A stretch of DNA of 64,000 nucleotides from M0108 sp044228795 (GTDB lineage Bacteria; Pseudomonadota; Gammaproteobacteria; Chromatiales; Chromatiaceae): NCBI GenBank assembly GCA_044228795.1, contig JBGAUE010000009.1:1-64000 (forward strand), written 5' to 3'. Shown here one piece after another: positions 18,571 through 27,011 of this stretch. The position numbers and the translations under genes are program-made. The notes beneath the pieces were generated by a model, which saw only the letters and a program-made list of their open reading frames with translations, ran no database searches and had not been told where the DNA came from. Position 1 is the stretch's first letter. Each line of letters starts with the position of its first letter.

Positions 18571-19764
18571 ATGGCTCATCTACCCCAGATCAAGATCCCC
18601 GCCACTTACATGCGTGGCGGCACCAGCAAGGGTGTCTTCTTCCGTCTCCAGGACCTGCCGCTGGCCGCCCAGATGCCTGGCGCGGCGCGGGACCAGCTAC
18701 TCCTGCGGGTTATCGGCAGTCCCGACCCCTACGGTAAGCAGATCGATGGCATGGGCGGGGCCACCTCCAGCACCAGCAAGACGGTCATCCTGTCCCGGAG
18801 CAGCCGGCCCGATCACGATGTCGATTATCTGTTTGGTCAGGTAGCCATCGATAAGGCCTTCGTGGACTGGAGCGGCAACTGCGGCAATCTCTCCGCCGCC
18901 GTCGGTCCCTTCGCCATCAGCAACGGCCTGGTCGATCCCAGCCGCATCCCCCAGGATGGCATGGCGACCGTACGCATCTGGCAGGCCAATATCGGCAAGA
19001 CCATCCTGGCCCAGGTACCCATCACCCAGGGCGCCGTGCAGGAAACGGGTGACTTCGAACTCGATGGCGTGACCTTCCCCGCCGCCGAGGTACAACTGGA
19101 GTTTCTCGACCCGGCCGACGAGGGCGAAGGCGAGGGCGGGGGCGCCATGTTTCCCACCGGCAATCTGGTGGATGAACTCGATGTCCCCGGGATCGGCACC
19201 TTCAAGGCGACCCTGATCAATGCGGGCATCCCGACCATCTTCCTGAACGCCGAAGCCATCGGCTACAGCGGTACTGAGCTGCAGGACGCGATCAACGGCG
19301 ACCCCAAGGCACTCGCCATGTTCGAAACCATCCGCGCCCATGGCGCAGTACGCATGGGCCTCATCAAGGATATTGCCGAGGCCGCCCAGCGTCAGCACAC
19401 CCCCAAGGTCGCCTTTGTCGCGGGGCCAACCAAGTATCTGTCCTCCAGTGGCAAGCCGGTGGCGGCCACCGATATCGACCTCTGTGCGCGCGCCCTCTCC
19501 ATGGGCAAGCTGCATCATGCCATGATGGGAACCGCCGCCGTCGCCATCGGCACCGCCGCCGCGGTGCCGGGCACCCTGGTGAACCTCGCCGCTGGCGGTG
19601 GCCCCCGCACCGCCGTGCGCTTCGGCCATCCCTCGGGCACCTTGCGGGTAGGCGCGGAGGCGACCCAGGTCAAGGGCCAATGGACCGTGACCAAGGCCAT
19701 CATGAGTCGCAGCGCCAGGGTCCTGATGGCCGGCTGGGTGTATGTGCCAGGCGATGCCTTCTAA
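18571..19764 (+). CDS. prpF: 2-Methylaconitate cis-trans isomerase PrpF
   Basis: Isomerises the 2-methylaconitate product of AcnD so that it can be rehydrated, completing the AcnD/PrpF branch of the methylcitrate cycle. The 397-residue protein has the PrpF/DapF-like fold with IPATYMRGGTSKGVFFRLQD, DGMGGATSSTSKTVIL, WSGNCGNLSAAVGPFAI, MFPTGNLVDELDVPG and HAMMGTAAVAIGTAAAVPGT. AGGAATCTCAACCTC precedes the ATG. It is last in the operon and is followed by a terminator. Confidence 0.95.
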   Translation: MAHLPQIKIPATYMRGGTSKGVFFRLQDLPLAAQMPGAARDQLLLRVIGSPDPYGKQIDGMGGATSSTSKTVILSRSSRPDHDVDYLFGQVAIDKAFVDWSGNCGNLSAAVGPFAISNGLVDPSRIPQDGMATVRIWQANIGKTILAQVPITQGAVQETGDFELDGVTFPAAEVQLEFLDPADEGEGEGGGAMFPTGNLVDELDVPGIGTFKATLINAGIPTIFLNAEAIGYSGTELQDAINGDPKALAMFETIRAHGAVRMGLIKDIAEAAQRQHTPKVAFVAGPTKYLSSSGKPVAATDIDLCARALSMGKLHHAMMGTAAVAIGTAAAVPGTLVNLAAGGGPRTAVRFGHPSGTLRVGAEATQVKGQWTVTKAIMSRSARVLMAGWVYVPGDAF

Positions 19765-19892
19765 GGAACCCGGCCACCCAGAAACGGGCGCCGGGCAAAT
19801 TTCCGTCCCTACCGGCCCGGATGGCGGCGTTCCCCTCATGCCGCCGCCATCCCCTCCCAGGTCCTCCTCGCCTCTCTAAGAGCGACTTCTCG

Positions 19893-19917
19893 CCCGGCAC
19901 CGCGCCGGGTTTTTTTT
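19893..19917 (+). terminator. Rho-independent terminator after prpF
   Basis: CCCGGC, loop ACCGC, GCCGGG, then eight T residues (19910-19917). It lies 129 bp after prpF and ends the prp operon before the convergent exporter gene. Confidence 0.85.
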
Positions 19918-19966
19918 GGCATCAGGCGTAACCCCACCGGGAGCCGCGGGCCTGCGGGAGGTAAAG

Positions 19967-21205
19967 TCAGGGCTGTTCAGGCCCTGGGTCGATGGGGCGA
20001 CGTATCGGGCGGGGTTGACCCGGGGTTTCGCCAGGCATGCGGCATAGGAGCCAATAGCTCCCCCCCGCCATGAGCCCGGACAGGGCCATGCCAAGCAGCA
20101 AGGGGCGTGCGGTACCGTCATGGGCCAGGCTGACCAGGGAGCCGACGGCGGCGCCGAACCCAAAGCGCGCCGCCCCGGAAAAGGCCGATGCCGTCCCCGC
20201 CAAGCGCACAAAGTAAACCATGTAACTGGCCATGGCGTTGCCGAGCACCACCCCCGCCATCCCCAGGTAGAGGAGCACCCCCAGCACGATTGCCCACAGG
20301 GGCGGAGCATCCAGCAAGGCGAGGGCGAGCAAAATCAGGGCGGCGACCACCTGGACCCGCAGGCCCAGGCGGAGCAGGCGTTCCGCGCCGAGGCGCATAA
20401 CCAACCGCGTGTTGAACAGGGTCGCCACCATGGCCGCTGCCACGTTGGCGCCAAACAGCACCCCAAACCAGGCAGTCGGTACCTCGTTAAGCACGATGTA
20501 CACATAAGGCGAGCCCACGATGAAGGTCATCATGCCGCCGAAGGAGAAGGCCCCAGTCAGCAGAAAACCCATGCCCAGCCGATGGCGCAGCAAGCCGTAA
20601 TAGTTGCCCAGCACCCGACCCAAATCCGGTGGGTGGCGGCGCTCGGGCGGCAGGGTCTCGGGGATCAGCCACAGAAACAGCCCGCTCGCCACCAGCGCGA
20701 TGCCGAGGAGGGCGAAGAAGACCCAATGCCAACCGGCATGGGTCACGATGACCCCGCCGATGGAGGGGGCCAACAGGGGCGCCAGGGACATGATCATCAT
20801 CACCAGGCCGATCACCTGGGCATAGTGGTCCCGCTCGAAGAGATCCCGGACCAGGGCCGGCACGGTCACCGCGACAGCTGCCCCACCCGAGGCCTGGACA
20901 ATGCGCGCCCCCAGCAGGGTCTCCATCTGGGTGGCCAGGGCGCAGCCCAAGGCCCCGAGGCTGAACAGGATCAGGCCGCCTCCGATGGTGGCGCGCCGGC
21001 CGAGCATGTCTGACAGTGGACCCATGAACAGCTGGGCTAGGGCGAAGACCCCGAGGTAGGTGGTGACCGTGAGCTGGGCCATTTCGATGGTCGAGTCCAG
21101 GTCCCGGGCGATGGCCGGCAGGCTCGGCAAATACATGTCGATGGCGAAGGGCGTCAGCCCCGAGAGCAGACCCAGGGTGAGGAGCAACGATGGGCTAATG
21201 CGCAT
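19967..21205 (-). CDS. Bcr/CflA-family multidrug exporter
   Basis: MFS drug:H+ antiporter of 412 residues with 12 predicted helices. Family features are PFAIDMYLPSLPAIARDL in helix 1, the MFS motif A GPLSDMLGRRATIGGGL, and GASGGAAVAVTVPALVRDLF-like helix 4 (here QASGGAAVAVTVPALVRDLF). The ATG at 21205 is preceded by GAGGG; a longer frame adds an unrelated N-terminus. Known family members export bicyclomycin, chloramphenicol or cysteine; the substrate here is unknown. It converges on the prp operon. Confidence 0.9.
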   Translation of the reverse strand: MRISPSLLLTLGLLSGLTPFAIDMYLPSLPAIARDLDSTIEMAQLTVTTYLGVFALAQLFMGPLSDMLGRRATIGGGLILFSLGALGCALATQMETLLGARIVQASGGAAVAVTVPALVRDLFERDHYAQVIGLVMMIMSLAPLLAPSIGGVIVTHAGWHWVFFALLGIALVASGLFLWLIPETLPPERRHPPDLGRVLGNYYGLLRHRLGMGFLLTGAFSFGGMMTFIVGSPYVYIVLNEVPTAWFGVLFGANVAAAMVATLFNTRLVMRLGAERLLRLGLRVQVVAALILLALALLDAPPLWAIVLGVLLYLGMAGVVLGNAMASYMVYFVRLAGTASAFSGAARFGFGAAVGSLVSLAHDGTARPLLLGMALSGLMAGGSYWLLCRMPGETPGQPRPIRRPIDPGPEQP

Positions 21206-21414
21206 GTAACCCTCGGAATGCGGGAGTGATGGGGGGTGTATATTGCAGGCTGCCAATCTTTCCCGCTAGCCGTCTCCGGCAGTATTCTTGGGTGCCACCA
21301 GGACTGAGGGAGCCAGAATTTTCGTGAACGCATGGACAAGCATGACTCTCAGTGGCCCTGCTCCGGCGCAAAATGGCGACCCATCTGACGACACATTGCA
21401 GAGAGGTAAAAGAC

Positions 21415-21636
21415 ATGTTGAAGAGCTATGAGGCCTTCTATGAGAAAGGACACTTGAAATGGCTCGGTGAGCAGCCGCATGTCGACTCGGCTCGGGTCAT
21501 CGTCACGATCTTGTTTGACAACAGTAAGTTGCCGAGACGTCGTTCTCCTCCCGCATCCCTGGCCGGTAAAGCTGTAATCCTTGGGGACGTCGTCTCCCCT
21601 CTGGTGGATGAGGAGGAATGGGAATGTTTGAAATAA
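21415..21636 (+). CDS. Antitoxin-like protein of a VapBC-type pair
   Basis: Small protein of 73 residues, MLKSYEAFYEKGHLKWLGEQ at the start and VDEEEWECLK at the end, with GAGAGG before the ATG. Similar short proteins precede PIN toxins in many proteobacteria, where they act as antitoxin and autoregulator. I do not see a clear ribbon-helix-helix or AbrB motif, so assignment rests on position: the downstream PIN-toxin gene overlaps it by 13 nt (from the preferred ATG). Confidence 0.65.
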   Translation: MLKSYEAFYEKGHLKWLGEQPHVDSARVIVTILFDNSKLPRRRSPPASLAGKAVILGDVVSPLVDEEEWECLK

Positions 21637-22025
21637 TTGTTTTGGATACGCATGTCTGGCTCTGGTATATCAATGGCAATACAGAACAGTATCCCGTGGC
21701 ATGGATTGAGCGTATCGCTACGGCTGCGCGAGTAGCCATTTCGCCCGTATCTTGCTTTGAGATTGCCTTGGCGGAGCGCCGCGGCCGGATCAGTTTGAAG
21801 TGTCCGGTGACAGAGTGGTTCTCAGGCGCACTGGAGCCGGCCGGGGTGGAGCTGCTTCCATTAACTCCCGCCATAGCAGCGCGCGCAGTTCAACTCACCC
21901 CGGCCCATCGCGACCCCTTCGACCGAATGATTATTGCTACGACTTTAGAATATGGTGCCATGCTCGCCAGCGTCGACGGCCTCTTTACCCACTATCCGGA
22001 GCTCGGCGGTAGCCTGCTCAAGTAA
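21624..22025 (+). CDS. vapC: PIN-domain toxin (VapC-type ribonuclease)
   Basis: Predicted Mg-dependent RNase of 133 residues. PIN acidic residues are in IIVLDTHVWLWYI (Asp near the N-terminus), VSCFEIALAERRGR (Glu) and HRDPFDRMIIATTLEYGAML (Asp pair), followed by LASVDGLFTHYP. The ATG at 21624 has a well-spaced GAGGAGG; the one at 21618 is too close. Expression is coupled to the upstream antitoxin by overlap. All catalytic acids appear intact, so the pair could be active. Confidence 0.85.
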   Translation: MFEIIVLDTHVWLWYINGNTEQYPVAWIERIATAARVAISPVSCFEIALAERRGRISLKCPVTEWFSGALEPAGVELLPLTPAIAARAVQLTPAHRDPFDRMIIATTLEYGAMLASVDGLFTHYPELGGSLLK

Positions 22026-22034
22026 TGTCGATTA

Positions 22035-22097
22035 ATGTCTGCAAGAACCACGGTCAAATCCATCCAGGACATCATGCGCCGAGATGAGCGCGGCTAG
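22035..22097 (+). pseudogene. Fragment: N-terminus of type I methyltransferase HsdM
   Basis: Twenty codons from ATG 22035 read MSARTTVKSIQDIMRRDERG then stop. The string TVKSIQDIMR followed by an acidic residue is the typical opening of class I HsdM proteins, from memory. It begins 9 bp after the vapC stop. Together with the hsdS tail at 22285 it looks like what remains after deletion of nearly the whole locus. Confidence 0.55.
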
Positions 22098-22284
22098 CCC
22101 AAAGGATAGCCGGGTCCCGACTTTTGTTGCCTATTGCAACTCAGGTATAGAAATCTTGACTAACCTAAAGTCGGCTACCACTATTGCATCAACAACACCC
22201 CCCACGCCTCTCAATGATGCGCACCAGGGGGGTTACTTTTTTACGGTTGTCAAAACTCCTGCGAACGCTGACACCTCTCCCGAA

Positions 22285-22413
22285 CCACACCGCATCGTCG
22301 CCAAGGTCGATGAGCTAATGGCCATCTGCGACCAACTGGAAACCCATCTCAGCGCCACCCAAACCGACAGCCGGCGCCTGCTAGAAGCCGTGCTGGACGA
22401 GGCGCTTGCGTGA
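22285..22413 (+). pseudogene. Fragment: C-terminus of specificity subunit HsdS
   Basis: The open frame ends PHRIVAKVDELMAICDQLET, then HLSATQTDSRRLLEAVLDEALA and a stop. HRIVAKVDELMxxCDQLE...RRLLEAVLxEAL is the characteristic C-terminal coiled-coil end of type I HsdS subunits. The upstream part of the frame (from 22084) has no HsdS character, and no target-recognition domains remain. Confidence 0.7.
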
Positions 22414-22490
22414 AGTCCGCTACAACACCTCCCCTTTCTCCAAAGTTAGGAAAAAAGTTATGAGTCGTCACATTCTGGCAGATAATTGAC

Positions 22491-22751
22491 ATGCACCGAA
22501 CACAGGTCTTAATTCAGGATGAGCTTTACGATAGGCTCCGCGTCCGTGCGCGCTCACTCGGAGTGAGTATGTCTGAGCTGATCAGGGGCACATTAGAACA
22601 GGCGGTCGAGAAAAATCCGAAGATGGATGCCCAGGCCTTCTTTGACCGCCTTGATCCGTTGGAGAGCTTTGCCGATATCGATCAGGATCGCTATGTTCGG
22701 GAGTTGCGTTCAACCAGTCGGGTGTTGAGGGGCGATCGCGTTGATGCCTGA
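22491..22751 (+). CDS. Ribbon-helix-helix antitoxin-like protein (orphan)
   Basis: Small protein of 86 residues beginning MHRTQVLIQDELYDRLRVRA and continuing RSLGVSMSELIRGTLEQAVE, which fits a CopG/VapB-type beta-strand plus two helices. Such proteins bind DNA as dimers and neutralise a PIN toxin encoded directly downstream. Here the toxin frame starts at an overlapping ATG (22744) but ends after 13 codons, so the antitoxin appears to have lost its partner. Confidence 0.75.
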   Translation: MHRTQVLIQDELYDRLRVRARSLGVSMSELIRGTLEQAVEKNPKMDAQAFFDRLDPLESFADIDQDRYVRELRSTSRVLRGDRVDA

Positions 22752-22785
22752 ACGATGGGTTCTCAATACCGAAATTGTTATCTAA
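22744..22785 (+). pseudogene. Stub of a PIN toxin (vapC start only)
   Basis: ATG at 22744 overlaps the antitoxin stop by 8 nt and encodes MPERWVLNTEIVI then TAA. PIN toxins commonly begin MPxxWVLDTNIVI-like, so this resembles the first strand of a VapC cut off at a junction with the nucleotidyltransferase gene. The usual first Asp is Asn here. Short length makes the call tentative. Confidence 0.4.
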
Positions 22786-24022
22786 ATACGCCGAACTCCT
22801 GCTCCAGATCCTGCACCGGGACCCCGCCCGGCCGGACCCGGAGACCCTGGCCCTGTTCACCCCGGAGGAATGGGATGCACTGATCGAGGAGGCCAGCCGT
22901 TATCGTCTGGATTTTCAGCTCAGGGAATATCTCCAGGCGCACCCCAGTCTGGGTGCGCGGGTACCCGCCGCGGGACTTCAGCGTTTGGACGACACGCTAC
23001 GCAAAACAAAGACCTATAACTTTTGCAAACAGATACAACTGGAGGAGATGCTGTCAGCCTGTGCCACCGCCGGCATCCCCTGCCTGGTGATGAAGGGACT
23101 CTGGCTGGTGGAAATCATCTATCGCGATCTCCAGACGCGCCATTCGGGCGATATCGACCTGCTGCTGCGCCCGGAGGATATGCCCGCCTTCACCCGGCTG
23201 ATCCAGAGGCTGGAGTTCCAGGTGCCGAGTGACATCGGCGACATTCGGGACATTACCGCCGCCAACAACCAATTCCCGCTGATTCATCCCGGCACGGGTG
23301 CCAGTTTCGACCTCCACTGGTCCTTGACCCTCCCCCTGGAGGAGGCGCCGGTTGACGACCACAGCTTCTGGGACAGGTCTGAAACCGTCACCCTCGCGGA
23401 ACAATCCTGCCGAAGCCTGGGCCTGGAGGATCATCTGCTGCTGGTATGCTTTCATGCCACTCTGCACCATCGTTTCCAGGATGTCGGGCCGCGGGCCCTG
23501 GTGGATATCGCCCGGGTCATCGAACAGCCGCCGCGGGCCATCGACTGGGGGGATTTCGTGGCACGCGCCCATGACCTGGGCTGGAGTCGCGGCACCTGGC
23601 TGATCCTGGACCTGGTCAGGGAACATCTGGGGGTGCAACCGCCCGCTGGGGTACTGGAGGGGCTGCGCCCTGACAAGGCGGACGACCCGGCCATTCGCCA
23701 GGCGGCGCTGGCGACCCTGTTCCCTCAGCCGGGTGGCGGACCGGCCTTTGGCGGCCATGAGGTCCGCCTGATGAGCGCGGGGACATGGCGCGAGAGTCTG
23801 GCGATCCTGCTCCGGCGGCTCTTCCCGCCGCGCCGTTATGTCGCCAGCTATTTTGGCGTCAAGCTCGGCGACCCCGGCCTGCCCTGGCTCTATGTCAAAC
23901 GCTGGGGGATGCTGCTCAAACGGGTGACGCCCGGGTTATGGCAACTCTGGGGAGGCGACGCCGCGCGGCGCGCCAAGCTGGAGAGAGCCGCTACCATCGC
24001 GGACTGGCTGCGGCAACCCTGA
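22775..24022 (+). CDS. Nucleotidyltransferase-family protein (PF14907 type)
   Basis: Predicted nucleotidyltransferase of 415 residues. The core is IPCLVMKGLWLVEIIYRD, then RHSGDIDLLLRPEDM, which carries the acidic pair (DID) of the pol-beta fold, and later SFDLHWSL. Further helical segments (LGLEDHLLLVCFHATLHHRF) are typical of this family. Members often occur beside HprK-related kinases, PqqD-like proteins and radical SAM enzymes, as here, and are thought to modify a peptide or carrier. The start is uncertain: a TTG at 22775 has no ribosome site and lies at the vapC-stub junction. It converges with the radical SAM gene. Confidence 0.8.
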   Translation: MLSKYAELLLQILHRDPARPDPETLALFTPEEWDALIEEASRYRLDFQLREYLQAHPSLGARVPAAGLQRLDDTLRKTKTYNFCKQIQLEEMLSACATAGIPCLVMKGLWLVEIIYRDLQTRHSGDIDLLLRPEDMPAFTRLIQRLEFQVPSDIGDIRDITAANNQFPLIHPGTGASFDLHWSLTLPLEEAPVDDHSFWDRSETVTLAEQSCRSLGLEDHLLLVCFHATLHHRFQDVGPRALVDIARVIEQPPRAIDWGDFVARAHDLGWSRGTWLILDLVREHLGVQPPAGVLEGLRPDKADDPAIRQAALATLFPQPGGGPAFGGHEVRLMSAGTWRESLAILLRRLFPPRRYVASYFGVKLGDPGLPWLYVKRWGMLLKRVTPGLWQLWGGDAARRAKLERAATIADWLRQP

Positions 24023-24140
24023 AGGGGCGGAAAGCGACCCGACGACCTTGGCTTGGCCGTCGTGGGCCGGCAGGTTTTCAGGGCAAGGCGGGCATTCAAC
24101 GGCATCGCTCCCTCCAACCGCCAAACCTAACCCTCCTGAC

Positions 24141-24177
24141 CCCTTTCCCCAGCCCTCCCCCACCCGGGGGGAGGGAG
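24141..24177 (-). repeat. GC-rich palindromic repeat, copy 4
   Basis: CCCTTTCCCCAG followed by CCCTCCCCCACCCGGGGGGAGGG. It lies in the 246-bp gap between the convergent nucleotidyltransferase and radical SAM genes, in the same orientation as copy 3. No other terminator is seen here. Confidence 0.65.
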
Positions 24178-24268
24178 TTAGAGCATCACGGGTTGGACGA
24201 GCGCCCCGTCAGGGGGTCAGCCCAACCCTCCCCATCGCCCTCGTCACCCCCGTCACCCGCCTGGACTC

Positions 24269-25312
24269 TCATCGCGGCGCCGCCGACATCCCCATCGCCG
24301 CCATCCGCCGCCGCACCTCCGGGTCCAGGGTCAGCGGGCTGCCGGTACGCTGCTCGGCCAGGGCCGGACAGAAGCCCGCGGGCCGCTCTGCTTCCGGCCA
24401 GGCCGCAAACTGCTGCTTGACCGCCGTGGTTACCGCGCGCACCCGTTCCAGCTCCCGGGAGCCGTGCCACAACTCCGCCACGGAGCGTTCGTGCAGGTTG
24501 CCGATGGCCCGGCGCCACTGCACGCAGGGGTAAACGTTGCCGAAGGGGTCCACGGCAAGGGTAGCGGCCCCGGCGCCGCAGTGGTGACAGGATTCACCGG
24601 CGGTGATCTCCCGTTCCACCCGGGTCTCCGCTCCGGTCTTCTCGGCCGTGGCGGCCCGCACCAAGTCCAGCACCTGTCGCGTCCCCGCCAGCGAAGCCAC
24701 CAGTTCCAGGGGGCTCAGGTCACCATCGTCGCGGGGGGTCAGGCGGGTATCCACGGACAAGGGCACCCCCAAGGAGGCCGCCAGGGCGAACAGGGCGGGC
24801 ATCTCCCCCTCGTTCCAGGCCGTGAGGGGACTGTTGAACTTGAGGCGCTGGCCGGCAGCCTGCAGGGTTGTGACGTTGGCGAGCAGGCGAACCAGGCTGC
24901 CGGGCACCTGGGTCTGGCGGTCGTGGGTGGCGGGCGTTGCGCCGTGGAGGCTCAGCTCGATGATAAAGGGATCGATCTCCTCCCGGAGCCGGCGCACCAC
25001 CACCTCACCCAGGGCCAGGCCGTTGGACTTGATGCGCACCACAAACCCCAATTCCCGCGCCCGCCGCCCGATGACCCAGAAGTCCGGGTGGAGCAGGGGC
25101 TCGCCGCCGGAGAGGGTGAGGGTCAGGACCTGGAGGGCCGCCAGGTCCTCCAGCAACTGGCGGTAATGGTCCCGGGTCAGGGCGACGCCAGGCTCGGCCC
25201 GGTCGTTGTAGCAGATGACGCAGTCCAGATTGCAGCGGTAGCCCAGTTCCACCAGGACGCTGGACAGGATGCCCCGGTCCCAGGTCTTGGCGATATGGTC
25301 CCTATAGGCCAT
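24269..25312 (-). CDS. Radical SAM protein with SPASM-like C-terminus
   Basis: Predicted radical SAM enzyme of 347 residues. The [4Fe-4S]/SAM site is CNLDCVIC (Cys27, Cys31, Cys34), followed by LTLSGGEPLLHPDFW (GGE motif) and RIKSNGLAL. The C-terminal third carries extra cysteines, CHHCGAG, NVYPCVQW and GFCPALAEQ, in the arrangement of a SPASM/twitch auxiliary cluster. The ATG at 25312 overlaps the upstream PqqD-like gene by 11 nt. Enzymes of this kind modify ribosomal peptides with a PqqD-type recognition element. A decayed second copy lies at 27289-27565 on the other strand. Confidence 0.88.
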   Translation of the reverse strand: MAYRDHIAKTWDRGILSSVLVELGYRCNLDCVICYNDRAEPGVALTRDHYRQLLEDLAALQVLTLTLSGGEPLLHPDFWVIGRRARELGFVVRIKSNGLALGEVVVRRLREEIDPFIIELSLHGATPATHDRQTQVPGSLVRLLANVTTLQAAGQRLKFNSPLTAWNEGEMPALFALAASLGVPLSVDTRLTPRDDGDLSPLELVASLAGTRQVLDLVRAATAEKTGAETRVEREITAGESCHHCGAGAATLAVDPFGNVYPCVQWRRAIGNLHERSVAELWHGSRELERVRAVTTAVKQQFAAWPEAERPAGFCPALAEQRTGSPLTLDPEVRRRMAAMGMSAAPR

Positions 25313-25610
25313 CACCACCCCCGCCCGCCGGGGCCGCCACCGGCTCGATGACGTGGGCGGCCTCCAGTTCCTCCAGATAGCGCCGCACATCGGCCGCGAA
25401 CACCGCGGGGTCCACCTCATAGTCGTCCGCCAGGTGGGCGACCAGGTCCCCCACGCAAGTCTGGCCGTCCAGGGCCGCCAGGATGCGGCTGCCCAGGACA
25501 TTGAGGTTGAGGACCCGGGCGTCCGCCTGCTGCACCACGATGGCCTCGCCGTCGATGATGCGGTAGCGGATGGCGCCGCTGGGTTGGAGCCGGGACGTGG
25601 CATCAATCAT
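25302..25610 (-). CDS. PqqD-like peptide chaperone (RRE)
   Basis: Small protein of 102 residues with a PqqD fold: YRIIDGEAIVVQQADARVLN, LNVLGSRILAALDGQTCVGD, LVAHLADDYEVDPAVFAADV and YLEELEAAHVIEP. PqqD-like domains bind the leader of a precursor peptide and present it to the radical SAM enzyme. It overlaps the HprK-related gene by 8 nt and the radical SAM gene by 11 nt, so all three are probably made together. The ATG at 25610 excludes a Pro/Arg-rich shadow extension. Confidence 0.85.
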   Translation of the reverse strand: MIDATSRLQPSGAIRYRIIDGEAIVVQQADARVLNLNVLGSRILAALDGQTCVGDLVAHLADDYEVDPAVFAADVRRYLEELEAAHVIEPVAAPAGGGGDGL

Positions 25611-26577
25611 GGATCGCCTCCAGGGCAGGTGGGGGTGAGGGCGAGGGCCGTTGGGGACGCGCGGCGGCGGCGAGCAAGGGCCAGAAGCCGGCATCCTTGC
25701 GGAAGGTCAGGTCATGGCAGTCCAGGGCGCGCAGCAGGGATTCCAGGGTGGTCATCAGTGCCAGCACCCGGTAGGGGTCATGATTGACGTAGGGTGCCGA
25801 CCCGACCAGGGCGGCCAGGGCCTCCGGCCGGGCCAGGGGGACGAGTCGGTGCTCGGCGCCCTTGGCCAGGCGACACAGGCCGGCGATGGGGTAGGACCGG
25901 TCGTCGCCGTGGGTCGGCCCCAGCTCCCCCGCAAAGGGGACGCGTTGGGCCAGCCACTGGCCGTCCTCCCGGCGCAGGGCATTGAGGTCATCACTCAGCA
26001 CCCGCTGGCCCGCGTCCAGGGCGAGTCCGGAGAGGGTGGACTTGCCGGCACCGGAATGACCGAAGCCGATCCAGGCCCAGGTGCCGTCACTGACCCCGGC
26101 ACTGTGCAGCAGCACCCCGCCCCGGGCCAGCAGGGCATAGGCGCTCACCAGGCGAAAGACGTTGTCGAAGGCCGCATTGAAACCGGGCGTGGTCTCAGTC
26201 GGTGTCCAGAGGGTGGCGGACAGGTGGGGGGACCAGTCCAGCATCGCCATCAGTTCCAGCCCGGCGATGCGTATCCGGCGGGGGCCATAGTCCCGGTCCA
26301 GGGTATAGGTCCAGCCGCGCTGCTCGAAGGGGCGGAAGATCCCGGGATCGGCGCGGAAGATTCGCGTCGGGATGGCGGGGGCAGTGGCGACTGGGGCGGC
26401 GACCACAAAATCCCCATAGCGTTGGCGCACATAGGCCGCCTGCCGGGCGGACAGGCCGGTAAAGCTGAAGGGGGTCCCGCTCAGGGTCAGGTCCACGACC
26501 TCCTCGCCCCAGGGGTCACCGAGGGGTGCCGGTGGGAACTGTTCCGGCTCCTTGAGAAAAAAGCTGCCAAAATTCAT
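25603..26577 (-). CDS. HprK-related kinase of a peptide-modification cluster
   Basis: Protein of 324 residues related to the catalytic domain of HPr kinase/phosphorylase. Walker A is GFGHSGAGKSTLSGLALDAG, and LSDDLNALRREDGQW resembles the Walker B/acidic region. The N-terminal half (LRDP-like FRADPGIFRPFEQRGW) lacks the regulatory HprK domain, so it is not the carbon-control enzyme. Related kinases occur in clusters with PqqD-like proteins and PF14907 nucleotidyltransferases, where a peptide substrate is suspected. The ATG at 26577 overlaps the S24/S26-like gene by 4 nt. Confidence 0.8.
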   Translation of the reverse strand: MNFGSFFLKEPEQFPPAPLGDPWGEEVVDLTLSGTPFSFTGLSARQAAYVRQRYGDFVVAAPVATAPAIPTRIFRADPGIFRPFEQRGWTYTLDRDYGPRRIRIAGLELMAMLDWSPHLSATLWTPTETTPGFNAAFDNVFRLVSAYALLARGGVLLHSAGVSDGTWAWIGFGHSGAGKSTLSGLALDAGQRVLSDDLNALRREDGQWLAQRVPFAGELGPTHGDDRSYPIAGLCRLAKGAEHRLVPLARPEALAALVGSAPYVNHDPYRVLALMTTLESLLRALDCHDLTFRKDAGFWPLLAAAARPQRPSPSPPPALEAIHD

Positions 26578-27011
26578 CGGCGCAGCCTCGTGATGCCTCT
26601 GACCAGAATAACAGTGGCAAAGCGACCTAGGGCCCACGCCCGATGCCAGGGCGGCACCTGGATCAGCCGCGGGGAGCAGTCGCCGCCGCCGATCCGACCC
26701 AGGATCTCCGCGGCGGTGACGGCGCGATCGGGCCGGAGGGACCGATCACCCTGGGTCAGGTAGCGCCACGTGCCCCGGCGCCAATAGGCTCCAAGCACCC
26801 GGTGCAGGGCTAGCCCCCGACCGTCAGTGCGCACCGCGACCACGTCCCCGGGCCAGTAACGGGATGCCGGTCCGGCAATGGCCACCCAGGCCCCGTCCTG
26901 AACCAGGGGGGCCATGCAGTCACCCCGGACTCGCATGGGTAGCGGGGCCTCGGCTGCCAGGGCCTGGAGGGCAGATAAGGTGTTCAGGGCGCGTAGGGTA
27001 TCCGGGTTCAT
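26574..27011 (-). CDS. S24/S26 peptidase-like protein with Cys nucleophile position
   Basis: Protein of 145 residues (170 if translation starts at the GTG at 27086) with the LexA/signal-peptidase fold. The motif that normally reads GxSMxP is RVRGDCMAPLVQDGAWV, so Cys occupies the place of the nucleophilic Ser. The following DVVAVRTDGRGLALHRVLG has no Lys where the general base usually lies. A hydrophobic membrane anchor is absent; the C-terminus (WALGRFATVILVRGITRLRR) is only weakly hydrophobic. It is first of the four-gene overlapping operon. Function could be Cys-dependent proteolysis or pure binding. Confidence 0.7.
   Translation of the reverse strand: MNPDTLRALNTLSALQALAAEAPLPMRVRGDCMAPLVQDGAWVAIAGPASRYWPGDVVAVRTDGRGLALHRVLGAYWRRGTWRYLTQGDRSLRPDRAVTAAEILGRIGGGDCSPRLIQVPPWHRAWALGRFATVILVRGITRLRR

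Noticed and set aside
25603..26577. HPr kinase/phosphorylase of the PTS
   Set aside because: The regulatory N-terminal domain is absent and no PTS genes are nearby; the PqqD/radical SAM neighbours fit an HprK-related protein better.
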